64,000 bases of DNA, from assembly GCF_001012815.1 (NCBI RefSeq), contig NZ_JYJP01000116.1, positions 62,001-126,000 on the forward strand, written 5' to 3'. A program made the position numbers and the translations under genes. A model generated the notes under the pieces. That model was not told the origin of the DNA. It made no database searches and saw nothing but the letters and a program-made list of their open reading frames with translations. This DNA is from Vibrio mexicanus. GTDB taxonomy: Bacteria; Pseudomonadota; Gammaproteobacteria; Enterobacterales; Vibrionaceae. How positions within the stretch are numbered: position 1 is the stretch's first letter; the number at the start of each line of letters is the position of its first letter. Below, piece after piece: positions 1-9,202 of this stretch.

Positions 1-2
1 TT

Positions 3-998
3 GAATTGTCTGAGTTTGGTTTATATCAGATTGAGCGTGAACTTTCTTTAATGGTTTGTGAAGCAGAGTTAGATGTGCAAATTATCCCTCTTCTTGGTTC
101 GGTTCAGCGAATCAATAGGCTAGCTACAGTCATGAAGAGTTTTAATGTACAGACGGTTTACCACGCTGCAGCCTATAAACATGTTCCGCTGGTTGAGTAC
201 AACGTTGTAGAAGGTGTAAGAAACAACGTATTTGGCACATACTACACCGCTAAAGCCGCAATTGAAGCTGGCGTTGAATCATTTGTTTTGATTTCGACAG
301 ATAAAGCGGTTCGTCCAACGAATGTGATGGGTACGACCAAGCGCGTTGCAGAGTTAGGTTTACAAGCTTTAGCTGAGCAAGAAAATGCAAAAACAAAAGG
401 CACCCGTTTTTGTATGGTTCGATTTGGCAATGTTCTGGGGTCCTCAGGCTCTGTTATTCCATTGTTCAAAAAGCAAATTGCTAGCGGCGGGCCTGTTACG
501 GTAACGCACCCTGATATTATTCGCTACTTTATGACTATTCCTGAGGCCGCTCAGCTTGTTATTCAAGCGGGTGCTATGGGGAAAGGCGGTGACGTTTTTG
601 TTCTTGATATGGGAGAGCCAGTTAAAATTACTGACCTTGCTGAGAACTTAATCCAACTGTCTGGGCTTGAAGTTAAGAGTGATAAGAACCCTTATGGTGA
701 TATTGCCATTGAGTTTTCTGGCTTGAGGCCTGGTGAAAAACTCTTTGAAGAGTTACTCATAGGCGATAATGTTGAGAAAACAGCGCATCAACGAATCATG
801 ACGGCTCGTGAAACTTACCTGCCGTATGATGAGTATAAAGGACTTATTGAGCAGCTAGACGAGGCATGCCATAATTTCGAGCATGACAAAATTCGTCAGC
901 TCCTACTTGATGCACCAACAGGCTTTAATCCTACTGATGGAATTGGAGACTTGGTTTGGCAGCAGCTCAACGCTGAGTGCGAAGAAGTAAAAGAATAG
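3..998 (+). CDS. Polysaccharide biosynthesis nucleotide-sugar dehydratase/epimerase (FlaA1/WbpM/CapD family), 5' truncated by window edge
   Basis: This is the C-terminal half of a membrane-anchored NAD-dependent UDP-sugar 4,6-dehydratase of the WbpM/PglF/CapD type. These enzymes make UDP-4-keto-6-deoxy sugars for O-antigen or capsule at the inner membrane. The reading frame is open to the left edge, so the N-terminal membrane segments and the Rossmann GxxGxxG motif lie outside the window. Visible family signatures are YHAAAYKHVPLVE, the ISTDKAVRPTNVMGTTKR stretch with the Met-x3-Lys that replaces the usual Tyr-x3-Lys, and the C-terminal SGLRPGEKLFEELL. It is the last gene of a polysaccharide cluster to the left and ends at a strong terminator. 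Whether the product is a 4,6-dehydratase or a 4-epimerase cannot be decided here. Confidence 0.9.
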   Translation, partial: ELSEFGLYQIERELSLMVCEAELDVQIIPLLGSVQRINRLATVMKSFNVQTVYHAAAYKHVPLVEYNVVEGVRNNVFGTYYTAKAAIEAGVESFVLISTDKAVRPTNVMGTTKRVAELGLQALAEQENAKTKGTRFCMVRFGNVLGSSGSVIPLFKKQIASGGPVTVTHPDIIRYFMTIPEAAQLVIQAGAMGKGGDVFVLDMGEPVKITDLAENLIQLSGLEVKSDKNPYGDIAIEFSGLRPGEKLFEELLIGDNVEKTAHQRIMTARETYLPYDEYKGLIEQLDEACHNFEHDKIRQLLLDAPTGFNPTDGIGDLVWQQLNAECEEVKE

Positions 999-1010
999 GT
1001 TTAGATAAGC

Positions 1011-1042
1011 AAGAGCCCCACCATATGGTGGGGCTCTTTTTT
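1011..1042. terminator. Bidirectional intrinsic terminator
   Basis: A near-perfect palindrome (AAGAGCCCCACC and its complement around ATATGG) is followed by a T run on the plus strand and preceded by A residues. It lies between the epimerase gene and the convergent pssA gene, so it probably serves both. Confidence 0.9.
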
Positions 1043-1072
1043 ATATTCGCTCTTTAAATTAACGGGCTATAC

Positions 1073-2413
1073 CTACAAAATCTGCTTCAATACACGATCT
1101 GCTTTGACACGTGTAATTTTACGAATCAGTTTTTGCACCGCGTCTGGGTAGTTTTCAACCTTTTCGACTTGTTTGTAGGTACATACTAACTCGGTATGCT
1201 GAAGGATGTTCTCGATCTCTTGCTCAAACTGAGTGGTTAAGAGGTCATAATGGTCTTGAATGAACACGGCGTTTTCAAGATCGAGCTTCCAAGCCCTTGG
1301 GTTTAAGTTATTACCCGTAATCAACATGTAGCGCTTATCTACCCAGATTCCTTTGAGGTGGAAACTGTTATTCTCGTGCTTCCACAAATGAATGGATAGC
1401 TGGCGGCTGGCTAAATGTGCTTCATTTGCTTTCGCAAATCGACGCAAATTCATTTCATACAGATAAGGTAGCCCGCCAATTGTTTTGAACTCTTCATCAG
1501 GTGAGATGAAAAAGTCATTAGCAGTTTTATCACCAACAACAATGGAAACCTTAACACCGCGTTTGATTGCCTTCTTTACTTCTTTTGCCACACTTCGTGG
1601 AAAGTTAAAGTAAGGAGTACAAATGAAAAGCTCGTCTTTTGCTTGGGCAATCAGTTGATTGATGCCTTGGTTGAGCTTGTTGCGCTTTTTACCAAGACCA
1701 ACCACAGGCGTTATAGCCACTTGTTCGGGTGACACGTTTTGGTGGTCAAACTTGTAGGCCGCTTTGCTTAGCGATGCACGGAACTGACGAATCGCACCTC
1801 TGATTTCTTGAGTCTTTGGCTTTGATGGGCACGTTAGGTCATTGACTGCAGGGTGTGCAACGATCTCTTCGTTAACAAACTGAACCATGCTATTGGCTAA
1901 GGGTGGGTTTGTTAGGACATGGTAGCGATCGAAACGGTATCTGCCTTTATAAGCCAAGTAGATATTGTTTAAGCTCGCGCCACTGTAGATAACGGTATCA
2001 TCGACAACGAAGCCTTTTAAATGCAATACGCCAAACACTTCTTTGCCACGAACGGGGATGCCGTAAACGGGAACTTTATGTTCATACTTTTGGGCAAAGT
2101 CTTTGTACATTGAAGCATTGGTTTGGGTCGCTTCCGCACCAATTAATCCACGCTGTGCTCGGTGCCAGTCGACACAAATGTTAATATCTAAGTCTGGATT
2201 ACGTTGTTTGGCTTGATAAAGCTCTGTCAAAATTTCTCGACCAGCCTCGTCATCTTCTAAGTAAAGAGCCACAAGGTAGATTCGTTTACTTGCCTGACGA
2301 ATCGCTTGAATCAAGCGAGTTCGAAAGTCTTTGGCTGCGTATAGAGTCTCGAATTGAGCGGGATCTTGTGCCAAAGTAGGAAGTTGTTCGAATAAATTCC
2401 TATGAGTCATCAT
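1073..2413 (-). CDS. pssA: CDP-diacylglycerol--serine O-phosphatidyltransferase
   Basis: PssA makes phosphatidylserine from CDP-diacylglycerol and serine, the committed step to phosphatidylethanolamine, at the inner face of the membrane. The protein belongs to the phospholipase D superfamily. It has two HKD motifs, HLKGFVVDD near residue 131 and HLKGIWVDK near residue 350, and the second is followed by the family signature ITGNNLNPRAW. The length of about 446 residues fits the E. coli enzyme (451). The frame is open back to 2458, but I prefer the ATG pair at 2413/2410 because similarity to PssA begins there and an AAAGG lies upstream. It is convergent with the epimerase gene and follows birA on the same strand. 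Confidence 0.93.
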   Translation of the reverse strand: MMTHRNLFEQLPTLAQDPAQFETLYAAKDFRTRLIQAIRQASKRIYLVALYLEDDEAGREILTELYQAKQRNPDLDINICVDWHRAQRGLIGAEATQTNASMYKDFAQKYEHKVPVYGIPVRGKEVFGVLHLKGFVVDDTVIYSGASLNNIYLAYKGRYRFDRYHVLTNPPLANSMVQFVNEEIVAHPAVNDLTCPSKPKTQEIRGAIRQFRASLSKAAYKFDHQNVSPEQVAITPVVGLGKKRNKLNQGINQLIAQAKDELFICTPYFNFPRSVAKEVKKAIKRGVKVSIVVGDKTANDFFISPDEEFKTIGGLPYLYEMNLRRFAKANEAHLASRQLSIHLWKHENNSFHLKGIWVDKRYMLITGNNLNPRAWKLDLENAVFIQDHYDLLTTQFEQEIENILQHTELVCTYKQVEKVENYPDAVQKLIRKITRVKADRVLKQIL

Positions 2414-2482
2414 ATTGGATGGGTAACCTTTACTTAAAGTGGACAGGGATATTAGCAAAAGAACGAAAAAGTTGCGAGTGAC

Positions 2483-3453
2483 CTAAGACTCGCTGCGTGA
2501 AGGTCGTAGACTAATCTCGCCGCCAATATAGCTTTCGATTCCTTGTTCGGTTTCTAAAAGTACCGCACCTTGTTCATTTATGCCTCTCGCGATACCGGTA
2601 ATTTCGCGTGGCCCATGATAAGTTTAATCGGGCGTCCTAAGAAGTTATCGAGTCGATTCCATCTTTCAACAAATCCTGACATTCCTTGAAGTTCATAATC
2701 AGCGAGCGACTTATGCAAGGTTTTTATCATAGTGATAGCCAGTTGGTTTCGGTCGATATTTTGACTCTCAACCACTTCAGACAGGCTTGACCACGGCTGA
2801 GTAATCCCTTCCGTTTTATTAGACATCGTCAGGTTCATACCCATGCCGATAACAAGGTTTGCCGCAGCTCCCGCTTGACCTGACATCTCAACTAAAATGC
2901 CAGCGAGCTTTTTATCTTGATAATAAAGATCATTAGGCCATTTAAGCTTTACACCCTCTAAACCAATCTCTTCTAGTGCTTCAACGATAGCAACGCCAAC
3001 CACTAAGCTTAGCCCCATCGCCGCTGCCATACCCGCATCTAAGCGCCAAAACATCGATAGGTATAGATTAGAACCAAAAGGGGAAACCCACTCTCGGCCA
3101 CGGCGTCCGCGCCCCTTGGCCTGATATTCAGCTATACAGACCGACCCCGACTCTAAGCTGTCAGCTCGTTCGAGTAAGTATTGGTTGGTCGAATTAATAA
3201 TGGGAATAAGCTCAACGGGCGCTGTTAGGGCTTGGTTTAATACTTCTTGATCAAGCAACTGCATGGGTTTCGCTAGTTGGTAGCCTTTGCCTTGTACGCG
3301 AAAGATATCGACGCCCCACTCTTGAATGCCTTTGATATGCTTACTCACGGCTGCGCGAGAAACACCAAGTTGTTCACCTAGCTCTTCACCGGAGTGAAAG
3401 CCACCTTGGGAAAGCGTTTTTAATATCGATAGTTTTGCAGAGTGGTCCTTCAT
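2483..3453 (-). CDS. birA: Biotin--[acetyl-CoA carboxylase] ligase / biotin operon repressor (frameshifted near 2614)
   Basis: BirA joins biotin to the carboxyl-carrier protein of acetyl-CoA carboxylase and, as biotinyl-AMP-bound dimer, represses biotin genes. The N-terminus has a winged helix (about residues 5-60, LGVSRAAVSKHIKGI). The ligase core carries the biotin-binding GRGRRGREW and KWPNDL motifs. The uninterrupted frame stops at 2578, 291 residues, without the C-terminal SH3-like domain. Restoring one G in the GGCCC run near 2614 continues into ARGINEQGAVLLE...YIGGEISLR and ends at 2483, giving about 323 residues like E. coli BirA (321). The break is most likely a base-calling error because the gene is essential. 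It overlaps murB by 4 bases, so the two are probably translationally coupled. Confidence 0.9.
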
Positions 3454-4496
3454 GACTGCTTCTCCAAGATGTCTTGTAAGTAGGTTTCTTGTTTCGTGCC
3501 CATAAATCGAACTTCATGTTCAAGCTCGATTTGATAGCGATTTAACACTGCAGTTCGAACCTTAGCGGCAAGTTGAATGATGTCTTCCGCTGTTGCGTGG
3601 TTCTGGTTGATCAGCACGAGCGCTTGCATTGGGTGGACTTGAGCGCCACCAACTGATGTGCCTTTTAGCTGACACTGTTCGATCAACCAACCAGCGGCGA
3701 CTTTCATTCCATGATCCGCAGGGTAGGCAACAATATCGGGAAACTGATTCTTTAATTGCTCAAAATGGTCTTTAGAAATGACCGGGTTTTTGAAGAAACT
3801 ACCTGCATTGCCTGTTACGGCTGGGTCTGGGAGTTTCGCCATACGAATTTGGCATACGCGATCAAAGATCTGTTGAGCGGTAAGGTCTGTTGAAGCCAAA
3901 GATTTAAGAGGCCCATACTCGATATTTGGTTGCCAATCTTTAGCGAGTTTAAGACCAACTGCAATGATCACTGTTTTTTGATACAACTTGTGTTTAAAAA
4001 CAGAATCGCGGTAACCAAATTGACACTCCGCTGCGCTCAGTCGCTTAACTGCAAGGCTTTCCAAGCAGAGAATATCTACGTACTCACAAACATCTTTTAG
4101 CTCCACACCATAAGCACCAATGTTCTGGATCGGTGCACTACCAGCACAACCAGGAATAAGAGCTAAGTTTTCTAAACCTGGATAACCACTTTCAACCGTC
4201 CACTGGACAAGAGAAGGCCAATCTTCACCACCAGATATATGCAAATGCCAGTGAGTGTCAGATTCAGTGACTTCTTTACCAAGTAATGAATTGATGATCA
4301 CCATGCCTTGGTACTTTTCAGTAAAGAGCATATTACTGCCTTTACCTAGCACGAGTTTAGGTAAAGCGTTCCATTCCGCATTCAGGTAGACCTGTTTTAG
4401 CTCATCAATAGAGTTGACCTCAACAAGGAAAGCGCACTGCTGAGAAATGGAAAAAGTATGGTAAGGACGTAGGTCGGCGTTAGCTGTAATTTGCAT
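3450..4496 (-). CDS. murB: UDP-N-acetylenolpyruvoylglucosamine reductase
   Basis: MurB is the cytoplasmic FAD/NADPH enzyme that reduces the enolpyruvyl ether to make UDP-N-acetylmuramate, the second committed step of peptidoglycan synthesis. The FAD-binding motifs LVLGKGSNMLF and IPGCAGSAPIQNIGAYGVE are present, as is the GSFFKNP loop with the catalytic serine. The 348-residue length matches the E. coli-type (class I) enzyme. Its stop overlaps the birA start (ATGA), the same murB-birA pair found in enterobacteria. I see nothing abnormal in the sequence. Confidence 0.96.
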   Translation of the reverse strand: MQITANADLRPYHTFSISQQCAFLVEVNSIDELKQVYLNAEWNALPKLVLGKGSNMLFTEKYQGMVIINSLLGKEVTESDTHWHLHISGGEDWPSLVQWTVESGYPGLENLALIPGCAGSAPIQNIGAYGVELKDVCEYVDILCLESLAVKRLSAAECQFGYRDSVFKHKLYQKTVIIAVGLKLAKDWQPNIEYGPLKSLASTDLTAQQIFDRVCQIRMAKLPDPAVTGNAGSFFKNPVISKDHFEQLKNQFPDIVAYPADHGMKVAAGWLIEQCQLKGTSVGGAQVHPMQALVLINQNHATAEDIIQLAAKVRTAVLNRYQIELEHEVRFMGTKQETYLQDILEKQS

Positions 4497-4554
4497 TGGT
4501 TTTATCGAGTAATCTAAACTGCGCTCATTCTACCTCAAATCGAGATTGGTGATA

Positions 4555-4989
4555 ATGAGTGCAATGCAGATTGAGCAACTGGACCCGATGAAGTTGCCTT
4601 TAGTATCGAGGCTATACAAATCCTTTTATCCATCTGGTAAGGCCAAAAAGGATGAGCTAACTTTGGTCGGCTACATGGAAAATCAAATGGCCGCTGTTGT
4701 CCGCTTTCGAACTATTGAACAATATCGATTGCTGACAGGGATGCTTGTTGTCCCTGAGTTTAGGGGGCAAGGGCTCGGGCATGAATTGATGCGCTATTGT
4801 TTGCAGTATGTGCTATCTGAGGGAGATTATTGCTTTGCCTATCAGCATCTTGAAGGCTTTTATGCGCAGCATGGCTTTAAGACGATTGATTGTCAGGAGC
4901 TTCCTAACTCGTTGAAAGGTTTATACGATCGTTATACTCGAACTAAAACTCTTGTATCCATGAAGTACGTTGAGCAATTTAGTTTGTAA
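4555..4989 (+). CDS. GNAT-family N-acetyltransferase, substrate unknown
   Basis: This is a small single-domain GNAT acetyltransferase of about 144 residues. The acetyl-CoA pyrophosphate-binding loop reads VVPEFRGQGLGHELM (R/Q-x-x-G-x-G type) in the middle of the protein, and the final strand contains FYAQHGFKTID. These folds transfer acetyl groups to amines of proteins or small molecules; the substrate cannot be inferred. Possible starts are TTG 4546, GTG 4549, ATG 4555 and ATG 4564. I chose ATG 4555, which has a weak purine-rich stretch upstream. It is divergent from murB and lies in a stretch that may have been rearranged (see the birA remnant at 6411). Confidence 0.8.
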   Translation: MSAMQIEQLDPMKLPLVSRLYKSFYPSGKAKKDELTLVGYMENQMAAVVRFRTIEQYRLLTGMLVVPEFRGQGLGHELMRYCLQYVLSEGDYCFAYQHLEGFYAQHGFKTIDCQELPNSLKGLYDRYTRTKTLVSMKYVEQFSL

Positions 4990-5137
4990 TTAATACCTTG
5001 CTGACAGTCATCATGAGTTAAAACTCAGGATACTAGATGTTACTCCACAAGGTGTGCTCATAGCATTAGCTATGATACAATTTACTCAGTATTAAAGTAA
5101 TGCACAGTTAGTGCAGACACTAATTTAAGGATGACCA

Positions 5138-6274
5138 GTGAACGGGCATAATCAATCACCTGTTGTGAATCAACAATATCAACCCCAAGTTCCGCCTGCA
5201 TACCAAAGCAATGATGAAATCGATCTTAGAGAGTTGTTTAAAGCACTTTGGGATGGCAAATTAATTATAATAACAACAACAGTGCTATTCGCTATAGGAG
5301 CAGTGTTATTTGCGTTAAATTCGCAAGAGTGGTGGTCATCGAAAGCTAAAGTGACACAGCCACAGCTTCAAGATATGTCTGCCTACCAACAGCAGGTTAG
5401 ACAATTTCAGCCCGTTTTCGATATCTATCAAGAAGATGGAACAGTATTAGTAAGTGGAGAATTGGACGGCTTAGTCGATACTCAAGAACTATTTCAACGT
5501 TTTATCGATGCATTTAACTCTAGCGATAATAAACGTTCGTTTTTAGATTCGAGTGAAGAGTTTAAGAAATTTAAGTCAGAACTTAATGCTGATGCTGCTG
5601 ATGATGCTGAGCTAACTAGAGCTTTATATGCTTCATGGTTTAGCAAAATACAAGCCAACAAAGATGGCAATGTAGCTAATTCTCCTTTTGTTGTTTCTTT
5701 TCAATCAATTTCAAAAGAGAGCAGCTATAAACTTTTGAGCGATTATGTAACAGTTATAAAACATGAAACTCATGAGGATGCGCTGAATAATTTACAGGCT
5801 ATTGTAAGCGGTAAGCGAAATGAGTTAGTACAACAGCGACGACTTTTAGAAACTCAAGCTAAAAATAGGCTTGCAATAGAAGTAGAACGTGCAAAATATG
5901 CTTTAGATATAGCTAAAGCTGCGAACGTTACCCACCCTATTCAGACCAGTAGTGATAAAGAAATCTTTGGTATTGACTTAGGGTCTAAAGCGTTAGCTGC
6001 TAAAGTTACCGCGCTAGATTCGGTTAAGAACCTTAGTGTTGTTGAACCCCGTTTACAACAGATCGATGCAAAATTGGAAATGCTAAATAACCTTGAAATC
6101 GATCGCTCAATCGAGTTCCAAACATTCCGCTTCTTGGAAAATGTTGAACAACCAATTGCTCGGGATAAGCCCAAGCGAGCACTCATAGCAGTTCTAGGCA
6201 CCTTGTTGGGTGGTATGTTAGGTGTTGCAATTGTATTGGTACGTATCGCATTTCGTCGTGAGAAAGCCTTATAG
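5138..6274 (+). CDS. Wzz-family polysaccharide chain-length determinant
   Basis: This is a polysaccharide co-polymerase of the Wzz type, an inner-membrane protein that sets O-antigen or capsule chain length with the Wzy polymerase. An N-terminal cytoplasmic tail rich in Pro and Gln (residues 1-27) precedes the Wzz signature IDLRELFKALWDGK. A membrane segment follows at about 40-60, then a long mainly helical periplasmic domain, and a second membrane segment at about 347-370 after the proline-containing PIARDKPKRA motif. The start is GTG 5138, seven bases after TAAGG; the ATG at 5131 is in another frame and stops at once. It stands alone away from the 40-64 kb locus and may belong to the cluster ending at 998. 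O-antigen versus capsule role is undecided. Confidence 0.87.
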   Translation: MNGHNQSPVVNQQYQPQVPPAYQSNDEIDLRELFKALWDGKLIIITTTVLFAIGAVLFALNSQEWWSSKAKVTQPQLQDMSAYQQQVRQFQPVFDIYQEDGTVLVSGELDGLVDTQELFQRFIDAFNSSDNKRSFLDSSEEFKKFKSELNADAADDAELTRALYASWFSKIQANKDGNVANSPFVVSFQSISKESSYKLLSDYVTVIKHETHEDALNNLQAIVSGKRNELVQQRRLLETQAKNRLAIEVERAKYALDIAKAANVTHPIQTSSDKEIFGIDLGSKALAAKVTALDSVKNLSVVEPRLQQIDAKLEMLNNLEIDRSIEFQTFRFLENVEQPIARDKPKRALIAVLGTLLGGMLGVAIVLVRIAFRREKAL

Positions 6275-6410
6275 AATGTAAATACATCATCGAAAATTTC
6301 CCTATGAGGTATTGTATTCGATAGTATTTGGGTGATGCTGCGTACTTTGTGAACAGTATGTTTATTGGCATTGCTATGCAAATAAAGTCGTAGGATACTC
6401 TTTGTTTTGG

Positions 6411-6485
6411 GCGGTTCTAGCCGAAACCGACAGTGGGATAGAGCCTTACATTGGTGGAGAAATCAGTTTGCGTGGAAAGCTCTAA
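6411..6485 (+). pseudogene. Isolated 3' end of a second birA gene
   Basis: The 24 codons plus stop read AVLAETDSGIEPYIGGEISL and end RGKL. They align in register with the C-terminus of BirA, including the shared YIGGEISLR, but are clearly diverged from the tail of the complete birA at 2483. Upstream of 6411 the similarity stops abruptly. There is no start codon or earlier BirA sequence, so this is a leftover of a displaced birA gene, on the opposite strand to the intact copy. It most likely marks a recombination junction next to the wzz-like gene. Confidence 0.75.
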
Positions 6486-6496
6486 CTTGGTGGGAA

Positions 6497-6529
6497 AATA
6501 GTAGCTCGAAAGTCTGCCGAGCTACTATT
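6497..6529 (-). terminator. Hairpin terminator of the DUF3135 gene
   Basis: A 12-base-pair perfect stem (AATAGTAGCTCG and its complement) encloses a 9-base loop. Read on the minus strand it is followed by TTTTCCC, so it best fits termination of the leftward DUF3135 gene. Confidence 0.65.
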
Positions 6530-6561
6530 GTTGTTAGTTCCAGCCTGTGAGTTGCGGTATG

Positions 6562-6903
6562 TTAGCTCCAATCGTTATCACGTGGTTTAAATGGAATAAT
6601 CACCGCACTTTCCTTCTCTTCGACTGCTTCTCCATCTAAAGCGTCTTGAAATCGTATCATTTGCTGAGTGAGTTCAGTCATGAGTACCATGTTGGTTTGA
6701 TTGGGGTTTTTGCATTTTCCAATCACTCTGTCGATGTGGCTCTGCTGCGCCCACAACCGTCTTTGCATGTTGCTCGATGCGGACAGGATCATCTCTTCAC
6801 ACATATCTTTCTTGAACTGCTCAAAAGCGGTTGGGTTAAGCTCTGCAAGTTCAACCATTTCATCAAATGGTGGTAAAGTTTGATTGAGTGGTGCAGCTTT
6901 CAT
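6562..6903 (-). CDS. DUF3135 domain protein
   Basis: This is a 113-residue soluble, mostly helical protein of the DUF3135 type found in Vibrionaceae and relatives; its function is unknown. The first 35 residues (LPPFDEMVELAELNPTAFEQ) carry the family look, and the protein ends in an acidic and basic tail. There is no signal peptide or membrane segment. It is a single-gene transcript with its own terminator, convergent with the birA remnant. Family assignment is from recall of sequence character, not a search. Confidence 0.65.
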   Translation of the reverse strand: MKAAPLNQTLPPFDEMVELAELNPTAFEQFKKDMCEEMILSASSNMQRRLWAQQSHIDRVIGKCKNPNQTNMVLMTELTQQMIRFQDALDGEAVEEKESAVIIPFKPRDNDWS

Positions 6904-7223
6904 AGTCTTTCCTCGCGTTGATGCCAGACATCAAACATTCAAAGCATAGTACAAAAAGTGTACGCGATGAAATCTGCCTAGGCTTGAACGAAATTCACCA
7001 TTCTCAAAAGTGAGACGACAGAGCAGCGTTCATTTTGTTTGTCTATGTTTTGCGACTTATAGGTCATTTCTTGGTGATATTATGTACGACGACGCAACTT
7101 TGACGCTACAAACTTTACCGAATCATTAACTTAGTGTAATTATCGTGCCTGACACAAGGAGCTGTGTGCGGCAATAATATGCCAAACTGGTATGGATTCA
7201 ATTTCACCCTCTAGCTGTGATGC

Positions 7224-8165
7224 ATGAATATTCTAATTTGTGATGATTCGGCGCTCGCAAGGAATGCGTTAGCGCGAAGCATTGAACTACTTCCGAATCA
7301 AGCCTTACTGTTTGCCAAAAATGGTCGTGAGGCCTTGGAAACACTAGTATCTAATCCTATTGATGTAATGTTTCTTGATCTTACGATGCCAGATGTCGAT
7401 GGTTATCAAGTTCTTGAAAATATGCCCCATGAACATCCAACCAAAGTGGTGGTGGTTTCTGGCGATGTACAAATTGAAGCCGAGACTCGCTGCATGAACT
7501 TGGGCGCTTACTGTTTCGCTCGAAAACCATTTTCTGCCAGTTATGCTTCTGAAATTTTTACTCGTTTGGGCTTAGTGTTTTCTTCAAATGGTCAACACAT
7601 TGACACTGTACCTCCTCACGTAAAGTTTAAAGAACTGACCAATATTGCCTTGGGAAAAGGGGCGGCCATCGTTTCCGATGCTATCGGGGAGTTTATCCAT
7701 TTACCTATTCCAACGGTGGGTAATTTAGAGCGCAATGAGCTTGAAATGATGCTTGGGGACTCTTTAAGTCGTGAAGATGTGGTGGCGGTCACTCAGCGCT
7801 TTGTCGGTTCAGGTTTCCACGGTGAAGCTCTGGTTTGTCTGCATGGAAATGGCATCGGCCGAGTTGGAGAACAGCTCGGATTTGCAACCGACGACAACTC
7901 ATACAATGAGATTGTGTTGAATGTGGCCAACCTCTTTGTGTCTTCATTTATGCGCTCTTTGTGCGAACAGATGGATGTGGATATCTCACTTCGTCAACCT
8001 GTTGTTCTGGATGGAAAGAACATGTCCAGTAAAAGTACTTTCGATGATCAGACATTTACAGTTGAATTTGTTTATCACAGCGATCATGAATTTGAGTGCG
8101 AAGTGCTGTTTATGCTTGATTCTGAGTCAGAGGGAATGGTGAACCAAATCATGGAGTCGATATGA
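7224..8165 (+). CDS. Response regulator with receiver domain and CheC/CheX-like phosphatase domain
   Basis: The N-terminal receiver domain (residues 1-120) has the acidic pair in CDDSALARNAL, the phosphorylated aspartate in VMFLDLTMPDVDG near residue 52, the switch VVVVSGD and the conserved lysine in ARKPF. The C-terminal 180 residues resemble the CheC/CheX/FliY fold, with an ALGKGAAIVSDAIGEF helix, which in other proteins dephosphorylates CheY-P. Its stop overlaps the start of the diguanylate cyclase gene by 4 bases. The pair is probably one signalling unit that senses phosphorylation and sets cyclic-di-GMP. No dedicated histidine kinase lies beside it, so its input is unknown. Confidence 0.8.
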   Translation: MNILICDDSALARNALARSIELLPNQALLFAKNGREALETLVSNPIDVMFLDLTMPDVDGYQVLENMPHEHPTKVVVVSGDVQIEAETRCMNLGAYCFARKPFSASYASEIFTRLGLVFSSNGQHIDTVPPHVKFKELTNIALGKGAAIVSDAIGEFIHLPIPTVGNLERNELEMMLGDSLSREDVVAVTQRFVGSGFHGEALVCLHGNGIGRVGEQLGFATDDNSYNEIVLNVANLFVSSFMRSLCEQMDVDISLRQPVVLDGKNMSSKSTFDDQTFTVEFVYHSDHEFECEVLFMLDSESEGMVNQIMESI

Positions 8166-9136
8166 GTTTTGGCGCGGATCTGAATGTAGTAGAAGAGCTG
8201 CATTGGTATACACAAGTCATCGATACCATGGATGTTGGCTTGTTTGTTCTCGATCTTGACTTCAAAGTCGTGGCGTGGAATCGCTTTATGCAGTCATACA
8301 GTGGTATTGCGTCTGCCAAGATTCTGAATCAGAACTTATTTGATGTATGTAGCGGTTTGCCCCAAGCATGGATGGAAGCGAAGTTTCGCGCTAGCGTGTC
8401 ACTTAAAACGAAAGGGTTCTCCTCGTGGGAAGATCGGCCGTTTATATTTGAGTTTAAGAACTACTCACCAGCATCACGTGGTTTACTGCAGATGCATCAA
8501 AACATGGTGATTACACCGTTGAGCTCACTGAGCGGAGGCGTGTCCCACCTTTGCGTGATGATTATTGATGTGTCCGACATAGCCCAGAACAAGATGCTGC
8601 TCAACGAGTCGAATAAGAAGCTCTCTTATAAAAGTCGAATTGATGGTTTAACGGGTCTTCTCAATCGTGTGAGCTGGGAACAAACTCTGGCCGAAGAGCT
8701 ACAAGCTTTAAAACTTGATGAAGAGCGAACTTCAACCTTGCTCATGTTTGACATTGATTTCTTCAAGAAGGTTAACGATAACTACGGACACTGTGTTGGC
8801 GATGAGGTGATTCGTCATACTGCAGATCTTGCCGTGAGCTCTTCGCGTGCCACTGACTCGGTTGGTCGATATGGTGGAGAAGAGTTTGCCGTGCTGTTGC
8901 CCAATACCTGCCATGAACAAGCGATGTATTTTGCACAAAGGCTGCGAAAGCGAGTTGAAAAGAGTCAGCTTGAAACAGAACAAGGGACACTAAGTTACAC
9001 GATCAGTGTGGGTATCTGTGAATATCGCCCAAATAAGCTTAACACCACGACAGAATGGATTGCAGCAGCCGACGAGGCGCTTTATGAATCCAAGCAATCG
9101 GGTAGGAATACCGTCTCGCTATATTGCCATGAATAA
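8162..9136 (+). CDS. Diguanylate cyclase (PAS-GGDEF)
   Basis: This is a predicted active diguanylate cyclase of 324 residues. An N-terminal PAS-like sensor (residues 15-135, MDVGLFVLDLDFKVVAWN) is followed by a short helix and a GGDEF domain from about 160. The domain has DGLTGLLNR at its start and the catalytic loop GRYGGEEFAVLLP, a functional GGEEF variant. No clear RxxD inhibitory site was noted before the loop. No transmembrane segments are visible, so it should be cytosolic. It overlaps the preceding response regulator (ATGA), which suggests coupled translation and a shared pathway. Confidence 0.9.
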   Translation: MSFGADLNVVEELHWYTQVIDTMDVGLFVLDLDFKVVAWNRFMQSYSGIASAKILNQNLFDVCSGLPQAWMEAKFRASVSLKTKGFSSWEDRPFIFEFKNYSPASRGLLQMHQNMVITPLSSLSGGVSHLCVMIIDVSDIAQNKMLLNESNKKLSYKSRIDGLTGLLNRVSWEQTLAEELQALKLDEERTSTLLMFDIDFFKKVNDNYGHCVGDEVIRHTADLAVSSSRATDSVGRYGGEEFAVLLPNTCHEQAMYFAQRLRKRVEKSQLETEQGTLSYTISVGICEYRPNKLNTTTEWIAAADEALYESKQSGRNTVSLYCHE

Positions 9137-9202
9137 TGAATGTTCTATAAGCTTTGGGCTGAAACTTTGAATTTCATACTTTAGGCGAATTGTCAGTATA
9201 GA

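Noticed and set aside
5058-5075. Hairpin TCATAGC-ATTA-GCTATGA before the wzz-like gene as a terminator
   Set aside because: No T run follows and the stem is short; not enough to call.
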